Shown in pieces: positions 1 to 9,032 of a DNA stretch of 64,000 bases. Position 1 is the stretch's first letter; each line of letters starts with the position of its first letter. The notes under the pieces were generated by a model, which saw only the letters and a program-made list of their open reading frames with translations, searched no databases and was not told the origin of the DNA. The position numbers were made by a program, and so were the translations under genes. Location: positions 124,001-188,000 of the forward strand of contig NZ_WTEV01000002.1 in assembly GCF_009795885.1 (NCBI RefSeq). The letters run 5' to 3'. This DNA comes from Gilliamella sp. Pas-s25 (lineage in GTDB: Bacteria > Pseudomonadota > Gammaproteobacteria > Enterobacterales > Orbaceae).

Positions 1-1093
1 GCTGAATTAATAAATTACCGCTAGAAGCATATGCTGTCGCAATGCCGTGGTTTAATAATGATTGTTGCTCTGTTAGTGTAAACTGATTGCTATCAGATGC
101 TGGCAATGCACCATTTAATAATCCAGTTTGCGTTGGGCGAGCAGGATCATTACGAATAAAAATAGCGTTTCGCGCTGTTCGCATCGCAATTAATTCATCA
201 ATCCCCGTTTGAATGGTTTTCTCATAACCTGCAACGGTAATATGTTGGTAATTTAATTTATCGCCAAACTCTATAAGTTCGGATAAATCACCTTTTTTAG
301 CGGTATAAGCATGTCCATACAATTGGCGCGCATAGCTCCAACGCCCTGTAGTATCATCCATTTCATGATTAAATGTTGCCAAAGATGATAAGTCATTAAA
401 TGGGAATGCGATAAAATCAAGTAGTTTGTCACCCATAGCGGCAATAACTGGCGTTAAATCTGGAGTGCCAGTTCCACCATGCATTTGAGTGATAACAATA
501 TTTAAACCGTCTGGGGTTTCTTCTCCGCCGATTGTGCCATAGTAGTTAAAGCACAGAGGAATATCATTACCACTCAATCCTTTGTGTTTAGCTGTTAGCG
601 TTATTGTGCTATTCGTCACGGTTGCGGTAACGGGTAAATCAGGATGAGCATTAATCGCATTATGTAAACCGTTTGCTATGCTTTCTGCAGTATCAGAAAC
701 GGTTACTCTCGATTGAATTTTACTGTTACCGATATAGAGACTTAATGTGCCTGTTTGTTCTGCTGTGCCCGATATTTGAATAGTACCAGATGCATTCGAG
801 CCAGCAGTGGGTTCATCTACTGCAATCACAAAAAGTTCGCCAAAATTATCGATATTGCGATAGGATTCAACCATTCTAGATAATTGACTGCCTCGGCCTG
901 CGAGTTTTTTTGCTTGATCTACAGACGACATAATAATGAGCTTATTACGTTCAATGGTACTATCCGCTAGCGGATAAGCAATAATTAATGAAGCACCACT
1001 ATCTTGGATTGTATTCGCTGCAGATGAATCCACTTCCGCATAAAATAGAGGGACTTTTATATTGTTAGGAATATTGTTAAAACTAATTGTCAT
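1..1093 (-). CDS. Phage tail sheath protein (3' end cut by window)
   Basis: Encodes the contractile sheath surrounding the tail tube. The frame is open from ATG at 1093 to the window edge, giving about 364 residues without a stop. The N-terminus begins MTISFNNIPNNIKVPLFY and continues with a phrase of the type AEVDSSAANT, the usual beginning of Mu gpL-like sheath proteins. The C-terminal part, which carries most of the conserved sheath domain, lies outside the window. It is the downstream partner of the DUF2635 and Gp37-like genes, as in Mu-type tail operons. A sheath gene marks this as a myovirus. Confidence 0.87.
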   Translation of the reverse strand, partial: MTISFNNIPNNIKVPLFYAEVDSSAANTIQDSGASLIIAYPLADSTIERNKLIIMSSVDQAKKLAGRGSQLSRMVESYRNIDNFGELFVIAVDEPTAGSNASGTIQISGTAEQTGTLSLYIGNSKIQSRVTVSDTAESIANGLHNAINAHPDLPVTATVTNSTITLTAKHKGLSGNDIPLCFNYYGTIGGEETPDGLNIVITQMHGGTGTPDLTPVIAAMGDKLLDFIAFPFNDLSSLATFNHEMDDTTGRWSYARQLYGHAYTAKKGDLSELIEFGDKLNYQHITVAGYEKTIQTGIDELIAMRTARNAIFIRNDPARPTQTGLLNGALPASDSNQFTLTEQQSLLNHGIATAYASSGNLLIQ

Positions 1094-1099
1094 TTTTAG

Positions 1100-1267
1100 C
1101 TACCTTTTTTCTTGTTTTACTTTGATGTTTGTGACTTCTTCAACATCATTATTTGTTAGTCGTCTAGCCCAGTATTGGTTAAACTCAACATTACGTCCGT
1201 CTACTGGTAAATAATCTCCGTTATCGGGGTCATATATCTGCTTGCCCCTCACTGGTTTAATTATCAT
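1100..1267 (-). CDS. DUF2635 small tail-region protein
   Basis: A 55-residue protein containing KPVRGKQIYDPDNGDYLP and a YWARRL motif, the pattern of DUF2635 proteins that sit between the tail terminator and sheath genes in Mu-like tail modules. I chose ATG 1267 over upstream starts because a GAGGG ribosome binding site lies seven to eight bases before it; this start overlaps the upstream gene by 11 bases, which suggests translational coupling. The role of DUF2635 is unknown. It ends 7 bases before the sheath start. Confidence 0.78.
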   Translation of the reverse strand: MIIKPVRGKQIYDPDNGDYLPVDGRNVEFNQYWARRLTNNDVEEVTNIKVKQEKR

Positions 1268-1838
1268 TATTGCCCTCATAGATATTATTGTGTTCAAAAT
1301 TAACGGTTACTAATGAATCAGTATCTTTTAAAGCCCCTGACAATGTGTCGAACTTGCCTATATTTAATGGGTTATAATTTTCTTTTGGATTTAAATCGAA
1401 ATATTGTCGAGTATCCTCAAACCCAACTTCCCGCAGTGCGCTAAAATTAAATTGATAAAAAATTCTCCCTCGGTCCAAATCAAGTAAATCACCACCATCA
1501 TATTGAATAGGATAATGCGCGGGCGAAGGTTCATAACCAAGCAATGCTCGCCAAAGTTCGGTTTTTATGTTTTCGATAATGTCGTATGCTTCGTGTTGAC
1601 CCCGTTCATCCAACGGTTTTAATACAACAATAACCCCAAATCCCTCTGTCACATCCTGCCAATAATCAGTTTGTGATTTATTATCATCTACTCTGTCATC
1701 AAGCGGTACAACGTAAGCTGCAGGTAATTTCAAAAATGCGGCATCTTTAATAGCTGAAAATTCAGCAGCACCACCTACGCGACCTTCAAAACTTGGACTT
1801 AATTGTCGTAAAGCCTGAACAATATTTGATAATTTCAT
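1257..1838 (-). CDS. Gp37-like tail terminator protein
   Basis: A 193-residue protein with the layout of Mu gp37/DUF1834-type proteins, thought to cap the tail tube and join it to the head. Visible features are an N-terminal helix (MKLSNIVQALRQLSPSFEGR), a central segment FGVIVVLKPLDERGQHEAYDIIENIK, and a late RIFYQFNFSALREV strand. The start overlaps the preceding gene's stop by four bases (ATGA type). Placement between the gp10-like and DUF2635 genes supports the call. Family assignment is from motif pattern and synteny only. Confidence 0.7.
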   Translation of the reverse strand: MKLSNIVQALRQLSPSFEGRVGGAAEFSAIKDAAFLKLPAAYVVPLDDRVDDNKSQTDYWQDVTEGFGVIVVLKPLDERGQHEAYDIIENIKTELWRALLGYEPSPAHYPIQYDGGDLLDLDRGRIFYQFNFSALREVGFEDTRQYFDLNPKENYNPLNIGKFDTLSGALKDTDSLVTVNFEHNNIYEGNNDN

Positions 1839-2335
1839 TGTTTAACCTGCTTCATAGCGTTAACGAGTTCTTTGGCTAATGTATATTTACTCCACGATGA
1901 TTCTTTATTTAACGCATCAATCATAAAGTTTTTACGTGGTACAATGCGCCAAGGCGTTCCACCTGATGCTCCTTTTTTATGGCTTTTCCCTCGTTTGGCA
2001 TTACGCCTAACGCCATAAAATAAAAATGCTGGATAATACGGACCCATTAGCTTTTCCATGTTACTGCCTCCTTTAACGTTCGGCATCACAATAACCATGA
2101 GTCCAGGTCGCCATGATGTTGGCCTTGGAACTTTATAACCGATTGAACGACTCAGCTTACCACTTCGATATCCCGGATATTCGCCACTTTTTGAAACCTG
2201 TTTTTTACTGACTAATGCGCGTGATGTTGCTTGAATTTTTCGACCGATTTTGACGAATGTTTTACGCACCTTTTTTCTATCCAGCTCAGCCACTTCGGTT
2301 ACTTTAAAATCAACATGAACGTTGTAATCATTCAT
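1835..2335 (-). CDS. HK97 gp10-like head-tail protein
   Basis: About 166 basic residues. HK97 gp10-like proteins are minor structural proteins at the head-tail junction. Supporting features are the charged N-terminal helix (AELDRKKVRKTFVKIGRKIQ), the segment GEYPGYRSGKLSRSIGYK and a C-terminal helix. ATG 2335 was chosen because AGGAG lies about ten bases upstream and the overlap with the head-closure gene is then only eight bases; an upstream ATG at 2359 would overlap by 32. It overlaps the next gene by four bases. Confidence 0.66.
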   Translation of the reverse strand: MNDYNVHVDFKVTEVAELDRKKVRKTFVKIGRKIQATSRALVSKKQVSKSGEYPGYRSGKLSRSIGYKVPRPTSWRPGLMVIVMPNVKGGSNMEKLMGPYYPAFLFYGVRRNAKRGKSHKKGASGGTPWRIVPRKNFMIDALNKESSWSKYTLAKELVNAMKQVKQ

Positions 2336-2663
2336 CTGCGCCAATCTCCTCACATTCAATTAGCAAAAAACTGGTAGACTCCTCTATTTCTCTTACTCTT
2401 TTGATCCTATAAATTTTATTTTTAAAAACAATTTCATTGTCCGTTGTTAAACATTTGTCATCTCGACGTCTAATAATCACATAATGAGTAATTGTGTTAT
2501 CTATTTGTGAAGAATTTAAATACGTTGATGATTTTGAATGAACAATTTTCGCAAAAGTATGGAATCTATTAACATGAGTTTTTTGCAAATCATAAGCGTG
2601 AACAGGTATATCTTCCCGTGTTCGCACCAATATGTATTTTGTTAATTCACCTGAATGGATCAT
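2328..2663 (-). CDS. Phage head closure protein
   Basis: A 111-residue protein in the position of the head-closure (SPP1 gp16/HK97 gp7-type) gene, between the gp6-like connector and the gp10-like protein. The N-terminus MIHSGELTKYILVRTRED resembles the start of this small beta-barrel family, and the later strand KNKIYRIKRVREIEESTSFL is also typical (the family often has G-x-xY-xIxxV in this position). The reading frame is clean, with a stop overlapping the next gene. Identification rests on synteny and pattern. Confidence 0.62.
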   Translation of the reverse strand: MIHSGELTKYILVRTREDIPVHAYDLQKTHVNRFHTFAKIVHSKSSTYLNSSQIDNTITHYVIIRRRDDKCLTTDNEIVFKNKIYRIKRVREIEESTSFLLIECEEIGADE

Positions 2664-2668
2664 TTTGG

Positions 2669-3001
2669 TTAGCCTATAAAGTGTTCTCGATACGGAAACA
2701 ATAAAACGTCCACAGCCATAGGTAATTTATTAACATTATTCCCAACTGAAATAATGCCTCTATTTTCAAACCAATGAGTAACAATTAAATAAACAGCTTG
2801 ACGCAAAGATTCATCAAAATAGATTACTTTTTTTGAGCCACATTCAGATATTTGTTCTGATGATGTTACTATTTTAGAATTTAGCTCATTTTCAATATGC
2901 TTATGGGCTGCTTGAATATAAGATTTAATTAATTTGTCATGAATTGTTAAGTCATTATCTATAGATAGGTGTTGCTTCATTATTTCTAAGTCAACAATCA
3001 T
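2669..3001 (-). CDS. gp6-like head-tail connector protein
   Basis: A 110-residue, largely helical protein. MIVDLEIMKQHLSIDNDLTI followed by HDKLIKSYIQAAHKHIENEL is the signature of phage gp6-like connectors, which form a ring beneath the portal. The middle carries FDESLRQAVYLIVTHWFENR, the second conserved helix pair. It lies directly downstream of the Ig-domain head protein and five bases before the head-closure gene, the standard HK97-type order. Confidence 0.8.
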   Translation of the reverse strand: MIVDLEIMKQHLSIDNDLTIHDKLIKSYIQAAHKHIENELNSKIVTSSEQISECGSKKVIYFDESLRQAVYLIVTHWFENRGIISVGNNVNKLPMAVDVLLFPYREHFIG

Positions 3002-3014
3002 ATTGAAGCCTCAA

Positions 3015-3545
3015 TTATTTTTTATAACGCTTGGCTACATTCCGTGTTTCAACTAATTCTTTTGCATAACTAGCTTCAAAACCCGCAATATCACCACGTG
3101 AATAACGACTAAAAGGACAAATGAATTCAACAATAACTTTAGTATCGTTTTTAGCACATTTTTGCTGTTGCTGTGTTTTTTTATCATCAGGCGGTAACGG
3201 CGGCAAATCTGGACTTTTTTCTTCAATATATTTCAATTCAATTGAATTTTGATTAACCACATCATTCACGCTAAAGCTAAATGTTTCTGCACCAACATTA
3301 GTTGTTGAAACTGTGCATGTATATGTACCGTCGTCATTGCTTGTTAGTGCAGACAAAATACTTTTACTTTCAGAAATTAACGCTACTTTATATTCACTAG
3401 ACAGATTTTTAATATCATTACCTTCTGAGTCCTTTAATTGTATTGTAATAACAGCTTGATCTGTCCCATTTGCTAAGATTTGCTCTTTGTTTATCGATAA
3501 TACAGATAATTGTGCATCAGCAACTAAGGTTTTAGTTTTGCTCAT
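3015..3545 (-). CDS. Head-associated protein with N-terminal Ig-like domain
   Basis: A 176-residue protein of two parts. Residues about 10-105 look like a bacterial Ig-like (invasin/BIG_1-type) domain: ILANGTDQAVITIQLKDSEG, then a DDGTYTCTVS strand. A proline-rich linker (PPLPPDDKK) and a glutamine run follow. The last 45 residues (FICPFSRYSRGDIAGF then ASYAKELVETRN) resemble a very short protein that many phages encode alone between the capsid and connector genes. I infer a capsid-decorating Ig domain fused to that small head protein. A good AGGAG site precedes ATG 3545. No function is proven for either half. Confidence 0.6.
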   Translation of the reverse strand: MSKTKTLVADAQLSVLSINKEQILANGTDQAVITIQLKDSEGNDIKNLSSEYKVALISESKSILSALTSNDDGTYTCTVSTTNVGAETFSFSVNDVVNQNSIELKYIEEKSPDLPPLPPDDKKTQQQQKCAKNDTKVIVEFICPFSRYSRGDIAGFEASYAKELVETRNVAKRYKK

Positions 3546-3555
3546 AATATTCTCC

Positions 3556-3590
3556 TAAAAATAAAACCATCGATATTGATGGCTTTATTA
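3556..3590 (-). terminator. Hairpin-T terminator after the capsid gene
   Basis: On the minus strand an AAAGCCATC arm pairs with GATGGTTTT across a six-base loop (one G-T pair), followed by a T-rich stretch. It lies between the major capsid gene and the Ig-domain gene. Together with the hairpin at 4915-4940 it isolates the capsid gene within the late operon. Confidence 0.55.
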
Positions 3591-3623
3591 TTGATATGTT
3601 TTAATTAGACAAAATCACCTAAA

Positions 3624-4895
3624 TTAGAAAGTAACTTTCGATCCGAATGACAACCCTTCTGGATGACGGAATCCGATATCATGTTCGGTAACAACACGAA
3701 TTAAAGACTGATTACGTGCAAAAGCAGAAACCTGATTACCGTTTGCATCGATATATGTTGCTTCTCGTGAATAGTCAATTGTCATATTGCCATCTTCACC
3801 AATTACGACATCATTGAAATCAGCAAAATAAATTTCGGTTTCATTTGAGCTAGCACCTAAATTCGATGGAATGGCATTTGTATGCTCAATTGGATAGCCT
3901 TTCAGCATCCCCTGCGCCATTTCTGGATAAACTTTATTGCCATTACCATCACGAAGTCCATATAGATACATCCATGTTCGAGGCGACATTGCCCAGCCAC
4001 ATGCAATCATCAAGCTGTTTGACTCCATCAGTTTTAAAATCAATGAGTCTAAATATTTATCAACTTCATTCAAATTCACAGCCCCCGACCAATCAACATT
4101 ACGTAAATTATCCAAAGCTGTGGCTTTAAACCCTTTTGGCGTATTATTACTACCATCATCACGTAAAAAGGCTTTATCTTCACGCACTGCAATTGCTGAC
4201 AGCACATCAGCTAATACCATTTGTTCAACATTGAAACCTGCTCGACCAATTAATTGGTTAGACATCGGCACTAGCGCAATCATTGTTTTAGCCGCTAATT
4301 TAACATCGTCAAATGTTGACTCCGTGGCTTTTGCTTCATTACCTTCGCCAACATAGGACGCTGTTGCACCACCAGACATACGAGGCAAACTCAAATTACC
4401 ATTTGGTAATGGAATTGAACGCGCCCCCAGTTTTCGAACTACAGTGCGATCACGTAAAAGCTCAATAACTTCGCTATATAAATTTTGCGGAATTAATGCA
4501 CCACCCGATGCCTGTGTAGTACTAATTGCCATTGAAACACCTTTGTCACCGATTTCTGTTTCGGCAAATTTTGCAGCATCTTGAAGATTACCTTTACCTG
4601 CAGCGATAGACATGGCAATTCTAGCCAACCCAGCACCAGGATATTGTTTAAGATCTTGCTTAACAACTACTGCTGGAGCATTAACTGCACTGACTGGTTG
4701 TGCAATAGCTGCTTGCATTTTTTCTGCTTTTTCAAGTTGTTCTATTTGTGCTGTAACTTCATCAAATTCGTTACAAAGTTGTGTGAACTGAGTAGATTCA
4801 TCACTCGTTAAACCCGCTTCTGACTTTTTAGCTAAAGCTTGCACTTTATCATTTACTTCTGAACGTTTTCTTCGTAATTCTAGAATTTTAGACAT
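3624..4895 (-). CDS. Major capsid protein, HK97 family
   Basis: A 423-residue HK97-fold coat protein. Residues 1-75 form a coiled, charged segment (MSKILELRRKRSEVNDKVQA, KKSEAGLTSDE) that is the delta/scaffold domain removed on maturation. The mature part likely begins near the first hydrophobic segment after residue 100. Conserved patterns include GGALIPQNLYSEVIELLRD and LPRMSGGATASYVGEG. ATG 4895 is preceded by AAGGTG; longer upstream frames have no ribosome site and run back through the protease gene. The gene is flanked by two terminator-like hairpins, which suggests separately tuned expression. Confidence 0.93.
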   Translation of the reverse strand: MSKILELRRKRSEVNDKVQALAKKSEAGLTSDESTQFTQLCNEFDEVTAQIEQLEKAEKMQAAIAQPVSAVNAPAVVVKQDLKQYPGAGLARIAMSIAAGKGNLQDAAKFAETEIGDKGVSMAISTTQASGGALIPQNLYSEVIELLRDRTVVRKLGARSIPLPNGNLSLPRMSGGATASYVGEGNEAKATESTFDDVKLAAKTMIALVPMSNQLIGRAGFNVEQMVLADVLSAIAVREDKAFLRDDGSNNTPKGFKATALDNLRNVDWSGAVNLNEVDKYLDSLILKLMESNSLMIACGWAMSPRTWMYLYGLRDGNGNKVYPEMAQGMLKGYPIEHTNAIPSNLGASSNETEIYFADFNDVVIGEDGNMTIDYSREATYIDANGNQVSAFARNQSLIRVVTEHDIGFRHPEGLSFGSKVTF

Positions 4896-4914
4896 GTTTT
4901 CACCTTGTTTAGAT

Positions 4915-4940
4915 ATAAAAAAAGCGACCGAAGTCGCTTG
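4915..4940 (-). terminator. TTCG-loop terminator between protease and capsid genes
   Basis: Minus-strand arms AAGCGAC and GTCGCTT pair perfectly around a TTCG tetraloop and are followed by seven T residues, a textbook intrinsic terminator. It sits 20 bases before the capsid start, so it either trims late transcription before capsid, is read through under Q antitermination, or serves as a stabilising 5' hairpin. Confidence 0.75.
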
Positions 4941-4956
4941 ATGAGAGTAAAAATTA

Positions 4957-5889
4957 TTAAATTCGTGATGCGTGATCAATTGCCTGTGCACGAATCTTAA
5001 TGTTATTTTGAGCTTTTGCTTGTTGTTGATACTGTGATGCAATTAAATTAATTGCGTTTTGCGGTGTTTGTAATTCATCAGCTAATCCGACACTTATTGC
5101 TTCATTACCGAAATAACATCTTGCTTGTGTATTGATAATCGTTTGAACATCAACACCTCTATATTTAGCAACTGATTCAGTAAATAATTTATACATCCAG
5201 TCAAGCTGTGCGTTAAGAAATTCCAGAGCATGATCGCTTAATGGCTCATGAATTGAACCTGCATTTTTATAATCACCTCGATAGAGTGTTGTAAATTTAA
5301 CACCTTCATTTTCTTCCAGCTTTGACATTTCCATATGTTCTAGAATTACACCAATTGATCCAACTCCTGATGTTTCACTGATAATAATTTTAGAACATGC
5401 CGAAGCAATGAAATAAGCAGCAGAAAAAGCGCAATAATTAACAATAGCCGTTATTGGTTTTATTTCTCTTGCTTGAAAAATAAAATCAGCCAGCTCTTTA
5501 CAACCTGTTGCGGATCCACCTCCAGAATTTATATCAAGCACAATTTCCTTTATTGATGCATCATTTAGTGCTTGATTGATATCAGTATGTAATTTCTCAT
5601 AGCTAACAAGCTCAGTGCAGGCGGCATTGATTGAACCCCGACGTGTAGTTAACAAACCGTGGATAGGGATAACTTTAACAGGGCTAGCGGTGCTTGTCAC
5701 AGCAGTTGCTTCAACATCATTCGTGCTTAAATTGATTTTATTCAATTCAAGATCTGATAATGTCAATGAACCACTTAGCATCCGCGGAACAACAACCGCT
5801 TTTACTGCGTTCAATGTTTGCGGTGTTGCATAATGAGGAACTCCAAAAACTTGATTTGCTAGATGAGGATAATTAATTAATTTCGGCAT
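4957..5889 (-). CDS. S49-family prohead protease
   Basis: A 310-residue SppA/ClpP-fold serine protease that processes the capsid shell during head maturation. The substrate-binding stretch IVLDINSGGGSATGCKELAD is followed by the nucleophile segment NYCAFSAAYFIASAC (catalytic Ser in AFSAAY) and the general-base lysine in LYRGDYKNAGS. A typical GVGSIGVILEH motif lies between. The first 80 residues vary in this family. The start overlaps the portal stop by 13 bases. The gene stands directly before capsid, as in HK97-type head modules where protease and scaffold functions are linked. Confidence 0.9.
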   Translation of the reverse strand: MPKLINYPHLANQVFGVPHYATPQTLNAVKAVVVPRMLSGSLTLSDLELNKINLSTNDVEATAVTSTASPVKVIPIHGLLTTRRGSINAACTELVSYEKLHTDINQALNDASIKEIVLDINSGGGSATGCKELADFIFQAREIKPITAIVNYCAFSAAYFIASACSKIIISETSGVGSIGVILEHMEMSKLEENEGVKFTTLYRGDYKNAGSIHEPLSDHALEFLNAQLDWMYKLFTESVAKYRGVDVQTIINTQARCYFGNEAISVGLADELQTPQNAINLIASQYQQQAKAQNNIKIRAQAIDHASRI

Positions 5890-7130
5890 AGTATTGTCTC
5901 TATTTCTTTTATTTGAGATGGCGTTGCTTTTTTAATTCCTGTTAACATTGATGTATCAACCATATTCAATGGTGTTAAATAAGTATCGCCGCCAGATATT
6001 GGGGTTAGGTTTTCCATTCTTCGGATATCATTGACAGATAACCACCCCCATTGACGCCCGATTGCATACGATTCATACCGTGCCTTTTGATCGCCTCTAA
6101 GCAATCCCGACACGTTAAATTCAATATATAAATCTTTACGTTCTGACGGTAATAATAAATCACGCATCATTGCTGCCTCGTGACGTTTTAACCACGGCAA
6201 TAAAGTATAAATAACAAACTGTAACCCTTGATGCTCAATATTGCTAAATGTAGCTTTATCAAGCGATTGAATCATATGAGGCGGAACTTTATATAATCGG
6301 CAGACTTCAATCACGCCATATTGGCGGCTTTCTAGTAGTTGTGCCTTTTCGTTGTCCATAGCTAATTGCTTATAAGTCATGCCCTCTTGTAACAAAGCAA
6401 CTGAGAATGCATTGCGGATACCACTGTGTTTTTCTCTCCATTTATTTAAAATAGCATCAACTTTTTCTTGAGATTCAATTGGTTTAACATCACTAGGTCG
6501 TTCAATTACACCGCTCATTGTTGTACCGTTGGCAAACACTTGTGATGCATGCTGATCAACGGCAATACTTAAACCGATAACATCCGCATTAGTTTGTAGC
6601 GGTGAAACACCCACAAAGCCATCAAATGAAAATGCTTTAACATGATGTATCATATGCATAGGTACAATTTCATTGTGATCTAAAAGGTTGTAATAAGGTA
6701 ATCCATCAGGACCTTTTAAAACTTGAATTTTTTTAGGATTTACAGGGATTAACTCTGTTACATAACCGCGTCCATCACGCTCTATTAATGAATAACTATT
6801 TCCATCAACACCCAGATAGCCCTGTTTTTGTTCATTGAATTCAAAAATAGTGTCTTTTTTATTTGGCTGGTTATGAATTAAATCATATAAAGGGTGATCT
6901 GTTGCTCGTTCTCGCTGTCCATTTTTACCACGGCGATATAGTTCACAGGGCAACTGTGCTACAGACTCGGCTAAAAGAGTAACACACGCCTGAACTGCGC
7001 TTTGTGCAAATGCTGTTTCACGATTTACCATTACCCCTGCCGAGCTTGATTTTCCAGAAATAGAGCTAATCCAACGCCAAGCTCCGCTCTGTTGAATTTT
7101 ATGCCCTTTGAACATTGAGGGAGTAAACAT
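5877..7130 (-). CDS. Phage portal protein, HK97 family
   Basis: A 417-residue portal subunit; twelve copies form the DNA entry ring at one head vertex. Typical HK97-family segments are TAFAQSAVQACVTLLAES near residue 40, LPCELYRRGKNG, the central YYNLLDHNEIVPMHMIHHVK and GVSPLQTNADVIGL, and MDNEKAQLLESRQYGVIEVC followed by FKVPPHMI-like text (here YKVPPHMIQSLDKATFSN). An AAGG site precedes ATG 7130. It is placed between the small membrane protein and the protease. Confidence 0.94.
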   Translation of the reverse strand: MFTPSMFKGHKIQQSGAWRWISSISGKSSSAGVMVNRETAFAQSAVQACVTLLAESVAQLPCELYRRGKNGQRERATDHPLYDLIHNQPNKKDTIFEFNEQKQGYLGVDGNSYSLIERDGRGYVTELIPVNPKKIQVLKGPDGLPYYNLLDHNEIVPMHMIHHVKAFSFDGFVGVSPLQTNADVIGLSIAVDQHASQVFANGTTMSGVIERPSDVKPIESQEKVDAILNKWREKHSGIRNAFSVALLQEGMTYKQLAMDNEKAQLLESRQYGVIEVCRLYKVPPHMIQSLDKATFSNIEHQGLQFVIYTLLPWLKRHEAAMMRDLLLPSERKDLYIEFNVSGLLRGDQKARYESYAIGRQWGWLSVNDIRRMENLTPISGGDTYLTPLNMVDTSMLTGIKKATPSQIKEIETILCRN

Positions 7131-7132
7131 TA

Positions 7133-7312
7133 TTAACCTTCTTTATTTTCAATTTGTTGTGAGTTAGCAATCACCTTTGAAGCAAAATATGACCACAGGA
7201 TAAAAATACAACCTGCAGTAATAAAACCACATGCGGGCAATATCAGCCACGCTCCATAAGAGACTAAAACAACTCCAAGAATACCAATGAAAAAAATAAT
7301 TATGTTTAGCAT
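7133..7312 (-). CDS. Small membrane protein between terminase and portal
   Basis: A 59-residue frame whose ATG at 7312 overlaps the terminase stop (ATGCTAA arrangement) and which ends two bases before the portal ATG. It begins [20 protein letters not shown] and continues through a second hydrophobic stretch ([16 protein letters not shown]), so it appears to be two transmembrane helices with a short charged tail. Many HK97-type phages carry a tiny unstudied membrane protein in exactly this position. The tight overlaps on both sides favour a real gene. Function unknown. Confidence 0.65.
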   Translation of the reverse strand: MLNIIIFFIGILGVVLVSYGAWLILPACGFITAGCIFILWSYFASKVIANSQQIENKEG

Positions 7313-9030
7313 AAGACATCCGTTTTTTCGTAAATTGAATCTTCATCATCTTGTTCAGATAAAATAATTCGACCAATAGCCATTATTAATGCTACCGCTC
7401 CATCAATTTTGTTTTCATTCCGCTCTTTTATCGGTCGCACAACATCATCATTACCTGGTGCGTTTTTTCCAACAACGTTACTAATACACCACGTTAAAAT
7501 AGGGTTACCGTCGTGATGAAATCTGCCCGATTGAATGGCCGCTTCCAATTCTTTCATTGGATCACTTAAATTAGTAAAGTTTTGAATAATTGTGACTGGG
7601 TTTAATCCCTCGTCAGCTAAATGGTGTGACAGGTTTGTAGCTCCATGTGGATCTATCGCTGAAACTGTAACTGGATTATCTTTGTTGGACTCAATAGCGT
7701 CATGTAATATTTCACGATAATCAATTTCGGCACCATCAGTAACATCTAGATGCCCAGTATTAATCCATTTTTGAAAGCGTTCTGCTGTTTTTCTATCTTC
7801 GACATCAGCACCGTAAACAGTATCATAGGGCACCCAAAACTTTGGAGAAATACAATAATAATGGCGTTTACCATCAAGAATTCGGTGAAATAGCCTAACG
7901 CCACTGTTCATATCCAATTTTCTGGCCAAATCATATCCACGTATTACTGATTGCCCCTCAAATTGCTCTAACGATAAACTTTTATCTTCGCAGCTTGCCC
8001 AACTGATCATATTAAAAAATGCTGATTTTGCTGAAACCCACACATTTAAATGTTTAGTCTTAAACGTATTGGCCAATCTTGCATTATTAATTGCTCTTTG
8101 TTGTTGGCTTAATAAAAAGTCACGATAAACAGAAATACCTATATTGGGATTTGCTTTTTCAAGTGCGGCAGGATCTGTCCAGTCATCGCCTTCGTCAATC
8201 GTGTAAATAATGCCAAACAGTTCATCATTCGGAACCGTTCCATTTAGCATATCAATCACTTCTCGACGCTTGTCATAACAAGGACCTTCAATGTTATAAC
8301 CTGCGGTTGTAATCGCCCACATCAACGGCTGTTTACGTGCCCCCATACCTGTTAGCATTGTTGTGTAAAGTGAATCCGTATCATGTTCATGATATTCATC
8401 AACAATTGCACAACTCGGAGAAGCACCATCACCAGGATTACCGATCAATGGTTCAAAGCGAGCACCGTCTGCAATTCGACTAAGATTAGACGCATTCACG
8501 TTTATACCAAATGCTTCACAAAGAAGAGGGGTTCGTTTGCACATTAATCGAGCTGGGCGAAAAACTTCCCACGCTTGTTTTTCAGTTGTGGCACCAGAAT
8601 AAACTTCTGCACCAAATTCATTATCCGCAGTAAAGCAGTATAACCCCGCTCCTGCTGAAATTGCCGACTTCCCGTTTTTACGGGGAATTTCAGTGTACAC
8701 TTCACGAAATCGACGTAAATTTGTTTTTTTATGAACCCATCCGAATACACAACAAAATATAAATAATTGCCACGGCTCTAATGTGATCGGCATTCGTTTA
8801 AATGCCCATTCGCCTTTCGTGTGTGGCAATAATTGAATAAATCTACATACTTTTTCCGCAAGATCTTTATTAAATTTATATTTAAACGACTTATTTTTTT
8901 CTTGTTCTAAATCATCTAAATGTCTTTGGCATGCGTCAATTACATATTTACACGCAATAATTTTCCCTTTAACAATATCTCTTGCATATTGATTTGCAGC
9001 ATTAACATTTTTATATGATTTTTTGGCCAT
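7306..9030 (-). CDS. Terminase large subunit
   Basis: A 574-residue HK97-type TerL that pumps and cuts DNA during packaging. The N-terminal ATPase has the Walker A variant [16 protein letters not shown] (RKNGKS) and the Walker B region [16 protein letters not shown]. The C-terminal RNase H-like nuclease includes [20 protein letters not shown] (first acidic residue) and [15 protein letters not shown] (second acidic site). Full length for the Terminase_1 family. It starts two bases after the small subunit and overlaps the small membrane protein. Confidence 0.95.
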   Translation of the reverse strand: MAKKSYKNVNAANQYARDIVKGKIIACKYVIDACQRHLDDLEQEKNKSFKYKFNKDLAEKVCRFIQLLPHTKGEWAFKRMPITLEPWQLFIFCCVFGWVHKKTNLRRFREVYTEIPRKNGKSAISAGAGLYCFTADNEFGAEVYSGATTEKQAWEVFRPARLMCKRTPLLCEAFGINVNASNLSRIADGARFEPLIGNPGDGASPSCAIVDEYHEHDTDSLYTTMLTGMGARKQPLMWAITTAGYNIEGPCYDKRREVIDMLNGTVPNDELFGIIYTIDEGDDWTDPAALEKANPNIGISVYRDFLLSQQQRAINNARLANTFKTKHLNVWVSAKSAFFNMISWASCEDKSLSLEQFEGQSVIRGYDLARKLDMNSGVRLFHRILDGKRHYYCISPKFWVPYDTVYGADVEDRKTAERFQKWINTGHLDVTDGAEIDYREILHDAIESNKDNPVTVSAIDPHGATNLSHHLADEGLNPVTIIQNFTNLSDPMKELEAAIQSGRFHHDGNPILTWCISNVVGKNAPGNDDVVRPIKERNENKIDGAVALIMAIGRIILSEQDDEDSIYEKTDVLC

Positions 9031-9032
9031 AA

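Noticed and set aside
3624-5042. Longer capsid frame starting at 5042
   Set aside because: The extra 49 codons run through the protease end and a terminator; the AAGGTG-preceded ATG at 4895 is the family start.
7164-7376. 70-codon minus-strand frame over the terL end
   Set aside because: The shifted 59-residue frame at 7133-7312 fits gene boundaries on both sides and encodes coherent membrane helices; the 70-codon frame does neither.
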